Below, one piece after another: positions 26,101 to 39,666 of a stretch of DNA of 64,000 nt. Both the position numbers and the translations under genes were made by a program. Under the pieces are notes generated by a model, which ran no database searches, was not told where the DNA came from, and saw only the letters and a program-made list of their open reading frames with translations. Source of the DNA: Auanema rhodensis (taxonomy: Eukaryota > Nematoda > Chromadorea > Rhabditida > Rhabditidae); contig OZ059897.1 of the NCBI GenBank assembly GCA_964057225.1, positions 19,406,001-19,470,000 on the forward strand, in the 5' to 3' direction. Position 1 is the stretch's first letter. Every line of letters begins with the position of its first letter.

Positions 26101-26328
26101 GATATCTCGGTACATTTTTAAGCTAGCGCAAATCTGATAACACAGATCGACGCAGCTTAAAAATCCGCATCGAATGCACTATACTACATGGAAGAACGCT
26201 TAATACAAAAATTAGTTGTGATCGTTTGAAAAATGATGCATTAGTGTATGTTGAGTTTCCATGTACACTCAACATTGCTTCCAAAAACATTTTGACAAAA
26301 ATTTTTTCGAAAAATTTCAAAATAATTT

Positions 26329-27732
26329 AGCAAAAAGTAGATGTTTTTAGATTCCTTTTTTCAAGGCAAAGACGATGGACAATGTTATTCAACGAAAAAA
26401 TTATTTCTTCAGGGTGAAAATCGAGGATATAAGTGTGAACTTATATCAGTTGATATATCGGTGCATTTTTAAGCTAGCGCAAATCTGATAACACAGATCG
26501 ACGCAGCTTAAAAATCCGCATCGAATGCACTATACTACATTGAGAAACGCTTGATACAAAAATTAGTTATGATCGTTTGAAAAATGATGCATTAGTGTAT
26601 GTTGAGTTTCCATGTACACTCAACATTGCTTCCAAAAACATTTTGACAAAAATTTTTTCGAAAAATTTCAAAATAATTTAGCAAAAAGTAGATGTTTTTA
26701 GATTCCTTTTTTCAAGGCAAAGACGATGGACAATGTTATTCAACGAAAAAATTAATTCTTCAGGGTGAAAATCGAGAATATAAGTGTGAACTTATATCAG
26801 TTGATATCTCGGTACATTTTTAAGCTAGCGCAAATCTGATAACACAGATCGACGCAGCTTAAAAATCCGCATCGAATGCACTATACTACATGGAAGAACG
26901 CTTAATACAAAAATTAGTTATGATCGTTTGAAAAATGATGCTTTAGTGTATGTTGAGTTTCCATGTACACTCAACATTGCTTCCAAAAACATTTTGACAA
27001 AAATTTTTTCGAAAAATTTCAAAATAATTTAGCAAAAAGTAGATGTTTTTAGATTCCTTTTTTCAAGGCGAAGACGATGGACAATGTTATTCAACGAAAA
27101 AATTATTTCTTCAGGGTGAAAATCGAGGATATAAGTGTGAACTTATATCAGTTGATATCTCGGTACATTTTTAAGCTAGCGCAAATCTGATAACACAGAT
27201 CGACGCAGCTTAAAAATCCGCATCGAATGCACTATACTACATGGAAGAACGCTTAATACAAAAATTAGTTATGATCGTTTGAAAAATGATGCATTAGTGT
27301 ATGTTGAGTTTCCATGTACACTCAACATTGCTTCCAAAAACATTTTGACAAAAATTTTTTCGAAAAATTTCAAAATAATTTAGCAAAAAGTAGATGTTTT
27401 TAGATTCCTTTTTTCAAGGCAAAGACGATGGACAATGTTATTCAACGAAAAAATTATTTCTTCAGGGTGAAAATCGAGGATATAAGTGTGAACTTATATC
27501 AGTTGATATATCGGTGCATTTTTAAGCTAGCGCAAATCTGATAACACAGATCGACGCAGCTTAAAAATCCGCATCGAATGCACTATACTACATTGAGAAA
27601 CGCTTAATACAAAAATTAGTTATGATCGTTTGAAAAATGATGCATTAGTGTATGTTGAGTTTCCATGTACACTCAACATTGCTTCCAAAAACATTTTGAC
27701 AAAAATTTTTTCGAAAAATTTCAAAATAATTT
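26329..27732. repeat. Four-unit block, copy 1 of a six-unit-spaced duplication (units 76-79)
   Basis: The order is: T76/A129 with CTTGATA; then CGAGAATAT with GCTTTAGT; then A40G/T76 with A135; then T76/A129. The same order is seen at 28435-29838, 2106 bp (six units) later. The CGAGAATAT/GCTTTAGT unit also occurs alone at 17553-17903, right after a CTTGATA unit, suggesting an older third copy. Confidence 0.85.
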
Positions 27733-28434
27733 AGCAAAAAGTAGATGTTTTTAGATTCCTTTTTTCAAGGCAAAGACGATGGACAATGTTATTCAACGAA
27801 AAAATTAATTCTTCAGGGTGAAAATCGAGGATATAAGTGTAAACTTATATCAGTTGATATCTCGGTGCATTTTTAAGCTATCGCAAATCTGATAACACAG
27901 ATCGACGCAGCTTAAAAATCCGCATCGAATGCACTATACTACATTGAGAAACGCTTAATACAAAAATTAGTTATGATCGTTTGAAAAATGATGCATTAGT
28001 GTATGTTGAGTTTCCATGTACACTCAACATTGCTTCCAAAAACATTTTGACAAAAATTTTTGCGAAAAATTTCAAAATAATTTAGCAAAAAGTAGATGTT
28101 TTTAGATTCCTTTTTTCAAGGCAAAGACGATGGACAATGTTATTCAACGAAAAAATTAATTCTTCAGGGTGAAAATCGAGGATATAAGTGTAAACTTATA
28201 TCAGTTGATATCTCGGTGCATTTTTAAGCTAGCGCAAATCTGATAACACAGATCGACGCAGCTTAAAAATCCGCATCGAATGCACTATACTACATGGAAG
28301 AACGCTTAATACAAAAATTAGTTATGATCGTTTGAAAAATGATGCATTAGTGTATGTTGAGTTTCCATGTACACTCAACATTGCTTCCAAAAACATTTTG
28401 ACAAAAATTTTTTCGAAAAATTTCAAAATAATTT

Positions 28435-29838
28435 AGCAAAAAGTAGATGTTTTTAGATTCCTTTTTTCAAGGCAAAGACGATGGACAATGTTATTCAACG
28501 AAAAAATTATTTCTTCAGGGTGAAAATCGAGGATATAAGTGTGAACTTATATCAGTTGATATATCGGTGCATTTTTAAGCTAGCGCAAATCTGATAACAC
28601 AGATCGACGCAGCTTAAAAATCCGCATCGAATGCACTATACTACATTGAGAAACGCTTGATACAAAAATTAGTTATGATCGTTTGAAAAATGATGCATTA
28701 GTGTATGTTGAGTTTCCATGTACACTCAACATTGCTTCCAAAAACATTTTGACAAAAATTTTTTCGAAAAATTTCAAAATAATTTAGCAAAAAGTAGATG
28801 TTTTTAGATTCCTTTTTTCAAGGCAAAGACGATGGACAATGTTATTCAACGAAAAAATTAATTCTTCAGGGTGAAAATCGAGAATATAAGTGTGAACTTA
28901 TATCAGTTGATATCTCGGTACATTTTTAAGCTAGCGCAAATCTGATAACACAGATCGACGCAGCTTAAAAATCCGCATCGAATGCACTATACTACATGGA
29001 AGAACGCTTAATACAAAAATTAGTTATGATCGTTTGAAAAATGATGCTTTAGTGTATGTTGAGTTTCCATGTACACTCAACATTGCTTCCAAAAACATTT
29101 TGACAAAAATTTTTTCGAAAAATTTCAAAATAATTTAGCAAAAAGTAGATGTTTTTAGATTCCTTTTTTCAAGGCGAAGACGATGGACAATGTTATTCAA
29201 CGAAAAAATTATTTCTTCAGGGTGAAAATCGAGGATATAAGTGTGAACTTATATCAGTTGATATCTCGGTACATTTTTAAGCTAGCGCAAATCTGATAAC
29301 ACAGATCGACGCAGCTTAAAAATCCGCATCGAATGCACTATACTACATGGAAGAACGCTTAATACAAAAATTAGTTATGATCGTTTGAAAAATGATGCAT
29401 TAGTGTATGTTGAGTTTCCATGTACACTCAACATTGCTTCCAAAAACATTTTGACAAAAATTTTTTCGAAAAATTTCAAAATAATTTAGCAAAAAGTAGA
29501 TGTTTTTAGATTCCTTTTTTCAAGGCAAAGACGATGGACAATGTTATTCAACGAAAAAATTATTTCTTCAGGGTGAAAATCGAGGATATAAGTGTGAACT
29601 TATATCAGTTGATATATCGGTGCATTTTTAAGCTAGCGCAAATCTGATAACACAGATCGACGCAGCTTAAAAATCCGCATCGAATGCACTATACTACATT
29701 GAGAAACGCTTAATACAAAAATTAGTTATGATCGTTTGAAAAATGATGCATTAGTGTATGTTGAGTTTCCATGTACACTCAATATTGCTTCCAAAAACAT
29801 TTTGACAAAAATTTTTTCGAAAAATTTCAAAATAATTT
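28435..29838. repeat. Four-unit block, copy 2 (units 82-85)
   Basis: Partner of 26329-27732 with the same variant order. Unit 85 has a private CTCAATATT change in the right arm of the conserved 28 bp inverted repeat. Units 80-81 between the copies are of the A109/G135 type, and unit 80 has G149T and T330G. Confidence 0.85.
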
Positions 29839-31593
29839 AGCAAAAAGTAGATGTTTTTAGATTCCTTTTTTTAAGGCAAAGACAATGGACAATGTTATTC
29901 AACGAAAAAATTAATTCTTCAGGGTGAAAATCGAGTATATAAGTGTGAACTTATATCAGTTGATATCTCGGTACATTTTTAAGCTAGCGCAAATCTGATA
30001 ACACAGATCGACGCAGCTTAAAAATCCGCATCGAATGCACTATACTACATGGAAGAACGCTTAATACAAAAATTAGTTATGATCGTTTGAAAAATGATGC
30101 ATTAGTGTATGTTGAGTTTCCATGTACACTCAACATTGCTTCCAAAAACATTTTGACAAAAATTTTTTCGAAAAATTTAAAAATAATTTAGCAAAAAGTA
30201 GATGTTTTTAGATTCCTTTTTTCAAGGCAAAGACGATGGACAATGTTATTCAACGAAAAAATTAATTCTTCAGGGTGAAAATCGAGGATATAAGTGTAAA
30301 CTTATATCAGTTGATATCTCGGTGCATTTTTAAGCTAGCGCAAATCTGATAACACAGATCGACGCAGCTTAAAAATCCGCATCGAATGCACCATACTACA
30401 TTGAGAAACGCTTAATTTAAAAATTAGTTATGATCGTTTGAAAAATGATGCATTAGTGTATGTTGAGTTTCCATGTACACTCAACATTGCTTCCAAAAAC
30501 ATTTTGACAAAAATTTTTTCGAAAAATTTCAAAATAATTTAGCAAAAAGTAGATGTTTTTAGATTCCTTTTTTCAAGGCAAAGACGATGGACAATGTTAT
30601 TCAACGAAAAAATTAATTCTTCAGGGTGAAAATCGAGGATATAAGTGTAAACTTATATCAGTTGATATCTCGGTGCATTTTCAAGCTAGCGCAAATCTGA
30701 TAACACAGATCGACGCAGCTTAAAAATCCGCATCGAATGCACTATACTACATTGAGAAACGCTTAATACAAAAATTAGTTATGATCGTTTGAAAAATGAT
30801 GCATTAGTGTATGTTGAGTTTCCATGTACACTCAACATTGCTTCCAAAAACATTTTGACAAAAATTTTTTCGAAAAATTTCAAAATAATTTAGCAAAAAG
30901 TAGATGTTTTTAGATTCCTTTTTTCAAGGCAAAGACGATGGACAATGTTATTCAACGAAAAAATTATTTCTTCAGGGTGAAAATCGAGGATATAAGTGTG
31001 AACTTATATCAGTTGATATATCGGTGCATTTTTAAGCTAGCGCAAATCTGATAACACAGATCGACGCAGCTTAAAAATCCGCATCGAATGCACTATACTA
31101 CATTGAGAAACGCTTAATACAAAAATTAGTTATGATCGTTTGAAAAATGATGCATTAGTGTATGTTGAGTTTCCATGTACACTCAACATTGCTTCCAAAA
31201 ACATTTTGACAAAAATTTTTTCGAAAAATTTCAAAATAATTTAGCAAAAAGTAGATGTTTTTAGATTCCTTTTTTTAAGGCAAAGACGATGGACAATGTT
31301 ATTCAACGAAAAAATTAATTCTTCAGGGTGAAAATCGAGGATATAAGTGTGAACTTATATCAGTTGATATCTCGGTACATTTTTAAGCTAGCGCAAATCT
31401 GATAACACAGATCGACGCAGCTTAAAAATCCGCATCGAATGCACTATACTACATGGAAGAACGCTTAATACAAAAATTAGTTATGATCGTTTGAAAAATG
31501 ATGCATTAGTGTATGTTGAGTTTCCATGTACACTCAACATTGCTTCCAAAAACATTTTGACAAAAATTTTTTCGAAAAATTTAAAAATAATTT

Positions 31594-33348
31594 AGCAAAA
31601 AGTAGATGTTTTTAGATTCCTTTTTTTAAGGCAAAGACGATGGACAATGTTATTCAACGAAAAAATTAATTCTTCAGGGTGAAAATCGAGGATATAAGTG
31701 TAAACTTATATCAGTTGATATCTCGGTGCATTTTTAAGCTAGCGCAAATCTGATAACACAGATCGACGCAGCTTAAAAATCCGCATCGAATGCACCATAC
31801 TACATTGACAAACGCTTAATTTGAAAATTAGTTATGATCGTTTGAAAAATGATGCATTAGTGTATGTTGAGTTTCCATGTACACTCAACATTGCTTCCAA
31901 AAACATTTTGACAAAAATTTTTTCGAAAAATTTCAAAATAATTTAGCAAAAAGTAGATGTTTTTAGATTCCTTTTTTTAAGGCAAAGACGATGGACAATG
32001 TTATTCAACGAAAAAATTAATTCTTCAGGGTGAAAATCGAGGATATAAGTGTGAACTTATATCAGTTGATATCTCGGTACATTTTTAAGCTAGCGCAAAT
32101 CTGATAACACAGATCGACGCAGCTTAAAAATCCGCATCGAATGCACTATACTACATGGAAGAACGCTTAATACAAAAATTAGTTATGATCGTTTGAAAAA
32201 TGATGCATTAGTGTATGTTGAGTTTCCATGTACACTCAACATTGCTTCCAAAAACATTTTGACAAAAATTTTTTCGAAAAATTTAAAAATAATTTAGCAA
32301 AAAGTAGATGTTTTTAGATTCCTTTTTTCAAGGCAAAGACGATGGACAATGTTATTCAACGAAAAAATTAATTCTTCAGGGTGAAAATCGAGGATATAAG
32401 TGTAAACTTATATCAGTTGATATCTCGGTGCATTTTTAAGCTAGCGCAAATCTGATAACACAGATCGACGCAGCTTAAAAATCCGCATCGAATGCACCAT
32501 ACTACATTGACAAACGCTTAATTTGAAAATTAGTTATGATCGTTTGAAAAATGATGCATTAGTGTATGTTGAGTTTCCATGTACACTCAACATTGCTTCC
32601 AAAAACATTTTGACAAAAATTTTTTCGAAAAATTTTAAAATAATTTAGCAAAAAGTAGATGTTTTTAGATTCCTTTTTTTAAGGCAAAGACGATGGACAA
32701 TGTTATTCAACGAAAAAATTAATTCTTCAGGGTGAAAATCGAGGATATAAGTGTGAACTTATATCAGTTGATATCTCGGTACATTTTTAAGCTAGCGCAA
32801 ATCTGATAACACAGATCGACGCAGCTTAAAAATCCGCATCGAATGCACTATACTACATGGAAGAACGCTTAATACAAAAATTAGTTATGATCGTTTGAAA
32901 AATGATGCATTAGTGTATGTTGAGTTTCCATGTACACTCAACATTGCTTCCAAAAACATTTTGACAAAAATTTTTTCGAAAAATTTCAAAATAATTTAGC
33001 AAAAAGTAGATGTTTTTAGATTCCTTTTTTCAAGGCAAAGACGATGGACAATGTTATTCAACGAAAAAATTAATTCTTCAGGGTGAAAATCGAGGATATA
33101 AGTGTAAACTTATATCAGTTGATATCTCGGTGCATTTTTAAGCTATCGCAAATCTGATAACACAGATCGACGCAGCTTAAAAATCCGCATCGAATGCACT
33201 ATACTACATTGAGAAACGCTTAATACAAAAATTAGTTATGATCGTTTGAAAAATGATGCATTAGTGTATGTTGAGTTTCCATGTACACTCAACATTGCTT
33301 CCAAAAACATTTTGACAAAAATTTTTTCGAAAAATTTCAAAATAATTT
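31594..33348. repeat. Segmental duplication copy 1, units 91-95
   Basis: Variant order: T203C with TTGACAAACG and AATTTGAAA; C34T/A135 with C341A; T203C/TTGACAAACG with C341T; C34T/A135; G149T. The same five-unit order is found 3159 bp (nine units) later at 34753-36507. The following T76 unit(s) and the unit with CTAATATC (34051, 36859) also correspond, but copy 1 has two T76 units and copy 2 one, so the offset falls to eight units. Confidence 0.9.
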
Positions 33349-34752
33349 AGCAAAAAGTAGATGTTTTTAGATTCCTTTTTTCAAGGCAAAGACGATGGAC
33401 AATGTTATTCAACGAAAAAATTATTTCTTCAGGGTGAAAATCGAGGATATAAGTGTGAACTTATATCAGTTGATATATCGGTGCATTTTTAAGCTAGCGC
33501 AAATCTGATAACACAGATCGACGCAGCTTAAAAATCCGCATCGAATGCACTATACTACATTGAGAAACGCTTAATACAAAAATTAGTTATGATCGTTTGA
33601 AAAATGATGCATTAGTGTATGTTGAGTTTCCATGTACACTCAACATTGCTTCCAAAAACATTTTGACAAAAATTTTTTCGAAAAATTTCAAAATAATTTA
33701 GCAAAAAGTAGATGTTTTTAGATTCCTTTTTTCAAGGCAAAGACGATGGACAATGTTATTCAACGAAAAAATTATTTCTTCAGGGTGAAAATCGAGGATA
33801 TAAGTGTGAACTTATATCAGTTGATATATCGGTGCATTTTTAAGCTAGCGCAAATCTGATAACACAGATCGACGCAGCTTAAAAATCCGCATCGAATGCA
33901 CTATACTACATTGAGAAACGCTTAATACAAAAATTAGTTATGATCGTTTGAAAAATGATGCATTAGTGTATGTTGAGTTTCCATGTACACTCAACATTGC
34001 TTCCAAAAACATTTTGACAAAAATTTTTTCGAAAAATTTCAAAATAATTTAGCAAAAAGTAGATGTTTTTAGATTCCTTTTTTTAAGGCAAAGACGATGG
34101 ACAATGTTATTCAACGAAAAAATTAATTCTTCAGGGTGAAAATCGAGGATATAAGTGTGAACTAATATCAGTTGATATCTCGGTACATTTTTAAGCTAGC
34201 GCAAATCTGATAACACAGATCGACGCAGCTTAAAAATCCGCATCGAATGCACTATACTACATGGAAGAACGCTTAATACAAAAATTAGTTATGATCGTTT
34301 GAAAAATGATGCATTAGTGTATGTTGAGTTTCCATGTACACTCAACATTGCTTCCAAAAACATTTTGACAAAAATTTTTTCGAAAAATTTCAAAATAATT
34401 TAGCAAAAAGTAGATGTTTTTAGATTTCTTTTTTCAAGGCAAAGACGATGGACAATGTTATTCAACGAAAAAATTAATTCTTCAGGGTGAAAATCGAGGA
34501 TATAAGTGTAAACTTATATCAGTTGATATCTCGGTGCATTTTTAAGCTAGCGCAAATCTGATAACACAGATCGACGCAGCTTAAAAATCCGCATCGAATG
34601 CACTATACTACATGGAAGAACGCTTAATACAAAAATTAGTTATGATCGTTTGAAAAATGATGCATTAGTGTATGTTGAGTTTCCATGTACACTCAACATT
34701 GCTTCCAAAAACATTTTGACAAAAATTTTTTCGAAAAATTTAAAAATAATTT

Positions 34753-36507
34753 AGCAAAAAGTAGATGTTTTTAGATTCCTTTTTTTAAGGCAAAGACGAT
34801 GGACAATGTTATTCAACGAAAAAATTAATTCTTCAGGGTGAAAATCGAGGATATAAGTGTAAACTTATATCAGTTGATATCTCGGTGCATTTTTAAGCTA
34901 GCGCAAATCTGATAACACAGATCGACGCAGCTTAAAAATCCGCATCGAATGCACCATACTACATTGACAAACGCTTAATTTGAAAATTAGTTATGATCGT
35001 TTGAAAAATGATGCATTAGTGTATGTTGAGTTTCCATGTACACTCAACATTGCTTCCAAAAACATTTTGACAAAAATTTTTTCGAAAAATTTCAAAATAA
35101 TTTAGCAAAAAGTAGATGTTTTTAGATTCCTTTTTTTAAGGCAAAGACGATGGACAATGTTATTCAACGAAAAAATTAATTCTTCAGGGTGAAAATCGAG
35201 GATATAAGTGTGAACTTATATCAGTTGATATCTCGGTACATTTTTAAGCTAGCGCAAATCTGATAACACAGATCGACGCAGCTTAAAAATCCGCATCGAA
35301 TGCACTATACTACATGGAAGAACGCTTAATACAAAAATTAGTTATGATCGTTTGAAAAATGATGCATTAGTGTATGTTGAGTTTCCATGTACACTCAACA
35401 TTGCTTCCAAAAACATTTTGACAAAAATTTTTTCGAAAAATTTAAAAATAATTTAGCAAAAAGTAGATGTTTTTAGATTCCTTTTTTCAAGGCAAAGACG
35501 ATGGACAATGTTATTCAACGAAAAAATTAATTCTTCAGGGTGAAAATCGAGGATATAAGTGTAAACTTATATCAGTTGATATCTCGGTGCATTTTTAAGC
35601 TAGCGCAAATCTGATAACACAGATCGACGCAGCTTAAAAATCCGCATCGAATGCACCATACTACATTGACAAACGCTTAATTTGAAAATTAGTTATGATC
35701 GTTTGAAAAATGATGCATTAGTGTATGTTGAGTTTCCATGTACACTCAACATTGCTTCCAAAAACATTTTGACAAAAATTTTTTCGAAAAATTTTAAAAT
35801 AATTTAGCAAAAAGTAGATGTTTTTAGATTCCTTTTTTTAAGGCAAAGACGATGGACAATGTTATTCAACGAAAAAATTAATTCTTCAGGGTGAAAATCG
35901 AGGATATAAGTGTGAACTTATATCAGTTGATATCTCGGTACATTTTTAAGCTAGCGCAAATCTGATAACACAGATCGACGCAGCTTAAAAATCCGCATCG
36001 AATGCACTATACTACATGGAAGAACGCTTAATACAAAAATTAGTTATGATCGTTTGAAAAATGATGCATTAGTGTATGTTGAGTTTCCATGTACACTCAA
36101 CATTGCTTCCAAAAACATTTTGACAAAAATTTTTTCGAAAAATTTCAAAATAATTTAGCAAAAAGTAGATGTTTTTAGATTCCTTTTTTCAAGGCAAAGA
36201 CGATGGACAATGTTATTCAACGAAAAAATTAATTCTTCAGGGTGAAAATCGAGGATATAAGTGTAAACTTATATCAGTTGATATCTCGGTGCATTTTTAA
36301 GCTATCGCAAATCTGATAACACAGATCGACGCAGCTTAAAAATCCGCATCGAATGCACTATACTACATTGAGAAACGCTTAATACAAAAATTAGTTATGA
36401 TCGTTTGAAAAATGATGCATTAGTGTATGTTGAGTTTCCATGTACACTCAACATTGCTTCCAAAAACATTTTGACAAAAATTTTTTCGAAAAATTTCAAA
36501 ATAATTT
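34753..36507. repeat. Segmental duplication copy 2, units 100-104
   Basis: Partner of 31594-33348. The match continues through 36508-37209 (units 105-106) against 33700-34401 (units 97-98) after loss or gain of one T76/A129 unit. Confidence 0.9.
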
Positions 36508-37911
36508 AGCAAAAAGTAGATGTTTTTAGATTCCTTTTTTCAAGGCAAAGACGATGGACAATGTTATTCAACGAAAAAATTATTTCTTCAGGGTGAAAAT
36601 CGAGGATATAAGTGTGAACTTATATCAGTTGATATATCGGTGCATTTTTAAGCTAGCGCAAATCTGATAACACAGATCGACGCAGCTTAAAAATCCGCAT
36701 CGAATGCACTATACTACATTGAGAAACGCTTAATACAAAAATTAGTTATGATCGTTTGAAAAATGATGCATTAGTGTATGTTGAGTTTCCATGTACACTC
36801 AACATTGCTTCCAAAAACATTTTGACAAAAATTTTTTCGAAAAATTTCAAAATAATTTAGCAAAAAGTAGATGTTTTTAGATTCCTTTTTTTAAGGCAAA
36901 GACGATGGACAATGTTATTCAACGAAAAAATTAATTCTTCAGGGTGAAAATCGAGGATATAAGTGTGAACTAATATCAGTTGATATCTCGGTACATTTTT
37001 AAGCTAGCGCAAATCTGATAACACAGATCGACGCAGCTTAAAAATCCGCATCGAATGCACTATACTACATGGAAGAACGCTTAATACAAAAATTAGTTAT
37101 GATCGTTTGAAAAATGATGCATTAGTGTATGTTGAGTTTCCATGTACACTCAACATTGCTTCCAAAAACATTTTGACAAAAATTTTTTCGAAAAATTTCA
37201 AAATAATTTAGCAAAAAGTAGATGTTTTTAGATTCCTTTTTTCAAGGCAAAGACGATGGACAATGTTATTCAACGAAAAAATTAATTCTTCAGGGTGAAA
37301 ATCGAGGATATAAGTGTAAACTTATATCAGTTGATATCTCGGTGCATTTTTAAGCTAGCGCAAATCTGATAACACAGATCGACGCAGCTTAAAAATCCGC
37401 ATCGAATGCACCATACTACATTGAGAAACGCTTAATTTAAAAATTAGTTATGATCGTTTGAAAAATGATGCATTAGTGTATGTTGAGTTTCCATGTACAC
37501 TCAACATTGCTTCCAAAAACATTTTGACAAAAATTTTTTCGAAAAATTTTAAAATAATTTAGCAAAAAGTAGATGTTTTTAGATTCCTTTTTTTAAGGCA
37601 AAGACGATGGACAATGTTATTCAACGAAAAAATTAATTCTTCAGGGTGAAAATCGAGGATATAAGTGTGAACTTATATCAGTTGATATCTCGGTACATTT
37701 TTAAGCTAGCGCAAATCTGATAACACAGATCGACGCAGCTTAAAAATCCGCATCGAATGCACTATACTACATGGAAGAACGCTTAATACAAAAATTAGTT
37801 ATGATCGTTTGAAAAATGATGCATTAGTGTATGTTGAGTTTCCATGTACACTCAACATTGCTTCCAAAAACATTTTGACAAAAATTTTTTCGAAAAATTT
37901 CAGAATAATTT

Positions 37912-39666
37912 AGCAAAAAGTAGATGTTTTTAGATTCCTTTTTTCAAGGCAAAGACGATGGACAATGTTATTCAACGAAAAAATTAATTCTTCAGGGTGA
38001 AAATCGAGGATATAAGTGTAAACTTATATCAGTTGATATCTCGGTGCATTTTTAAGCTAGCGCAAATCTGATAACACAGATCGACGCAGCTTAAAAATCC
38101 GCATCGAATGCACCATACTACATTGAGAAACGCTTAATTTAAAGATTAGTTATGATCGTTTGAAAAATGATGCATTAGTGTATGTTGAGTTTCCATGTAC
38201 ACTCAACATTGCTTCCAAAAACATTTTGACAAAAATTTTTTCGAAAAATTTCAAAATAATTTAGCAAAAAGTAGATGTTTTTAGATTCCTTTTTTCAAGG
38301 CAAAGACGATGGACAATGTTATTCAACGAAAAAATTAATTCTTCAGGGTGAAAATCGAGGATATAAGTGTAAACTTATATCAGTTGATATCTCGGTGCAT
38401 TTTTAAGCTATCGCAAATCTGATAACACAGATCGACGCAGCTTAAAAATCCGCATCGAATGCACTATACTACATTGAGAAACGCTTAATACAAAAATTAG
38501 TTATGATCGTTTGAAAAATGATGCATTAGTGTATGTTGAGTTTCCATGTACACTCAACATTGCTTCCAAAAACATTTTGACAAAAATTTTTGCGAAAAAT
38601 TTCAAAATAATTTAGCAAAAAGTAGATGTTTTTAGATTCCTTTTTTCAAGGCAAAGACGATGGACAATGTTATTCAACGAAAAAATTAATTCTTCAGGGT
38701 GAAAATCGAGGATATAAGTGTGAACTTATATCAGTTGATATCTCGGTACATTTTTAAGCTAGCGCAAATCTGATAACACAGATCGACGCAGCTTAAAAAT
38801 CCGCATCGAATGCACTATACTACATGGAAGAACGCTTAATACAAAAATTAGTTATGATCGTTTGAAAAATGATGCATTAGTGTATGTTGAGTTTCCATGT
38901 ACACTCAACATTGCTTCCAAAAACATTTTGACAAAAATTTTTTCGAAAAATTTCAAAATAATTTAGCAAAAAGTAGATGTTTTTAGATTCCTTTTTTCAA
39001 GGCAAAGACGATGGACAATGTTATTCAACGAAAAAATTAATTCTTCAGGGTGAAAATCGAGGATATAAGTGTAAACTTATATCAGTTGATATCTCGGTGC
39101 ATTTTTAAGCTAGCGCAAATCTGATAACACAGATCGACGCAGCTTAAAAATCCGCATCGAATGCACCATACTACATTGAGAAACGCTTAATTTAAAGATT
39201 AGTTATGATCGTTTGAAAAATGATGCATTAGTGTATGTTGAGTTTCCATGTACACTCAACATTGCTTCCAAAAACATTTTGACAAAAATTTTTTCGAAAA
39301 ATTTCAAAATAATTTAGCAAAAAGTAGATGTTTTTAGATTCCTTTTTTCAAGGCAAAGACGATGGACAATGTTATTCAACGAAAAAATTAATTCTTCAGG
39401 GTGAAAATCGAGGATATAAGTGTAAACTTATATCAGTTGATATCTCGGTGCATTTTTAAGCTATCGCAAATCTGATAACACAGATCGACGCAGCTTAAAA
39501 ATCCGCATCGAATGCACTATACTACATTGAGAAACGCTTAATACAAAAATTAGTTATGATCGTTTGAAAAATGATGCATTAGTGTATGTTGAGTTTCCAT
39601 GTACACTCAACATTGCTTCCAAAAACATTTTGACAAAAATTTTTGCGAAAAATTACAAAATAATTT
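37912..39666. repeat. Three-unit-spaced duplication, units 109-110 and 112-113
   Basis: Units 109 and 112 share T203C with AATTTAAAGATT, and units 110 and 113 share G149T with T330G (TTTTTGCG). They are separated by 1053 bp. A G109/A135/TGGAAG unit precedes each pair (37561, which has A343G, and 38614). Unit 113 has a private AATTACAAA. Confidence 0.85.

Larger units (their letters stand above)
12989..29838. repeat. Zone 3, units 38-85: T76/A129 units interleaved with G109/A135 units
   Basis: Two subtypes dominate. One has TTATTTC (A76T) linked to GATATATCGG (C129A) with G135 and usually the TTGAG tail; some of these add A40G (GGCGAAG). The other has TTAATTC, G109, A135 and the TGGAAG tail. 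They alternate strictly for stretches, for example 17553-20009. All 352 bp units caused by the T run (16499, 20361, 23519, 24222) and both T-run 350 bp units (21064, 21765) lie here, and all are of the T76 type. Confidence 0.8.

Noticed and set aside
22962-26320. 65-codon reverse-strand open frames at 22962-23159, 25070-25267 and 26123-26320
   Set aside because: They start at TTG, exist only in units with the A241G change, overlap the inverted repeats and show no domain. The identical translations reflect the repeat, not conservation.
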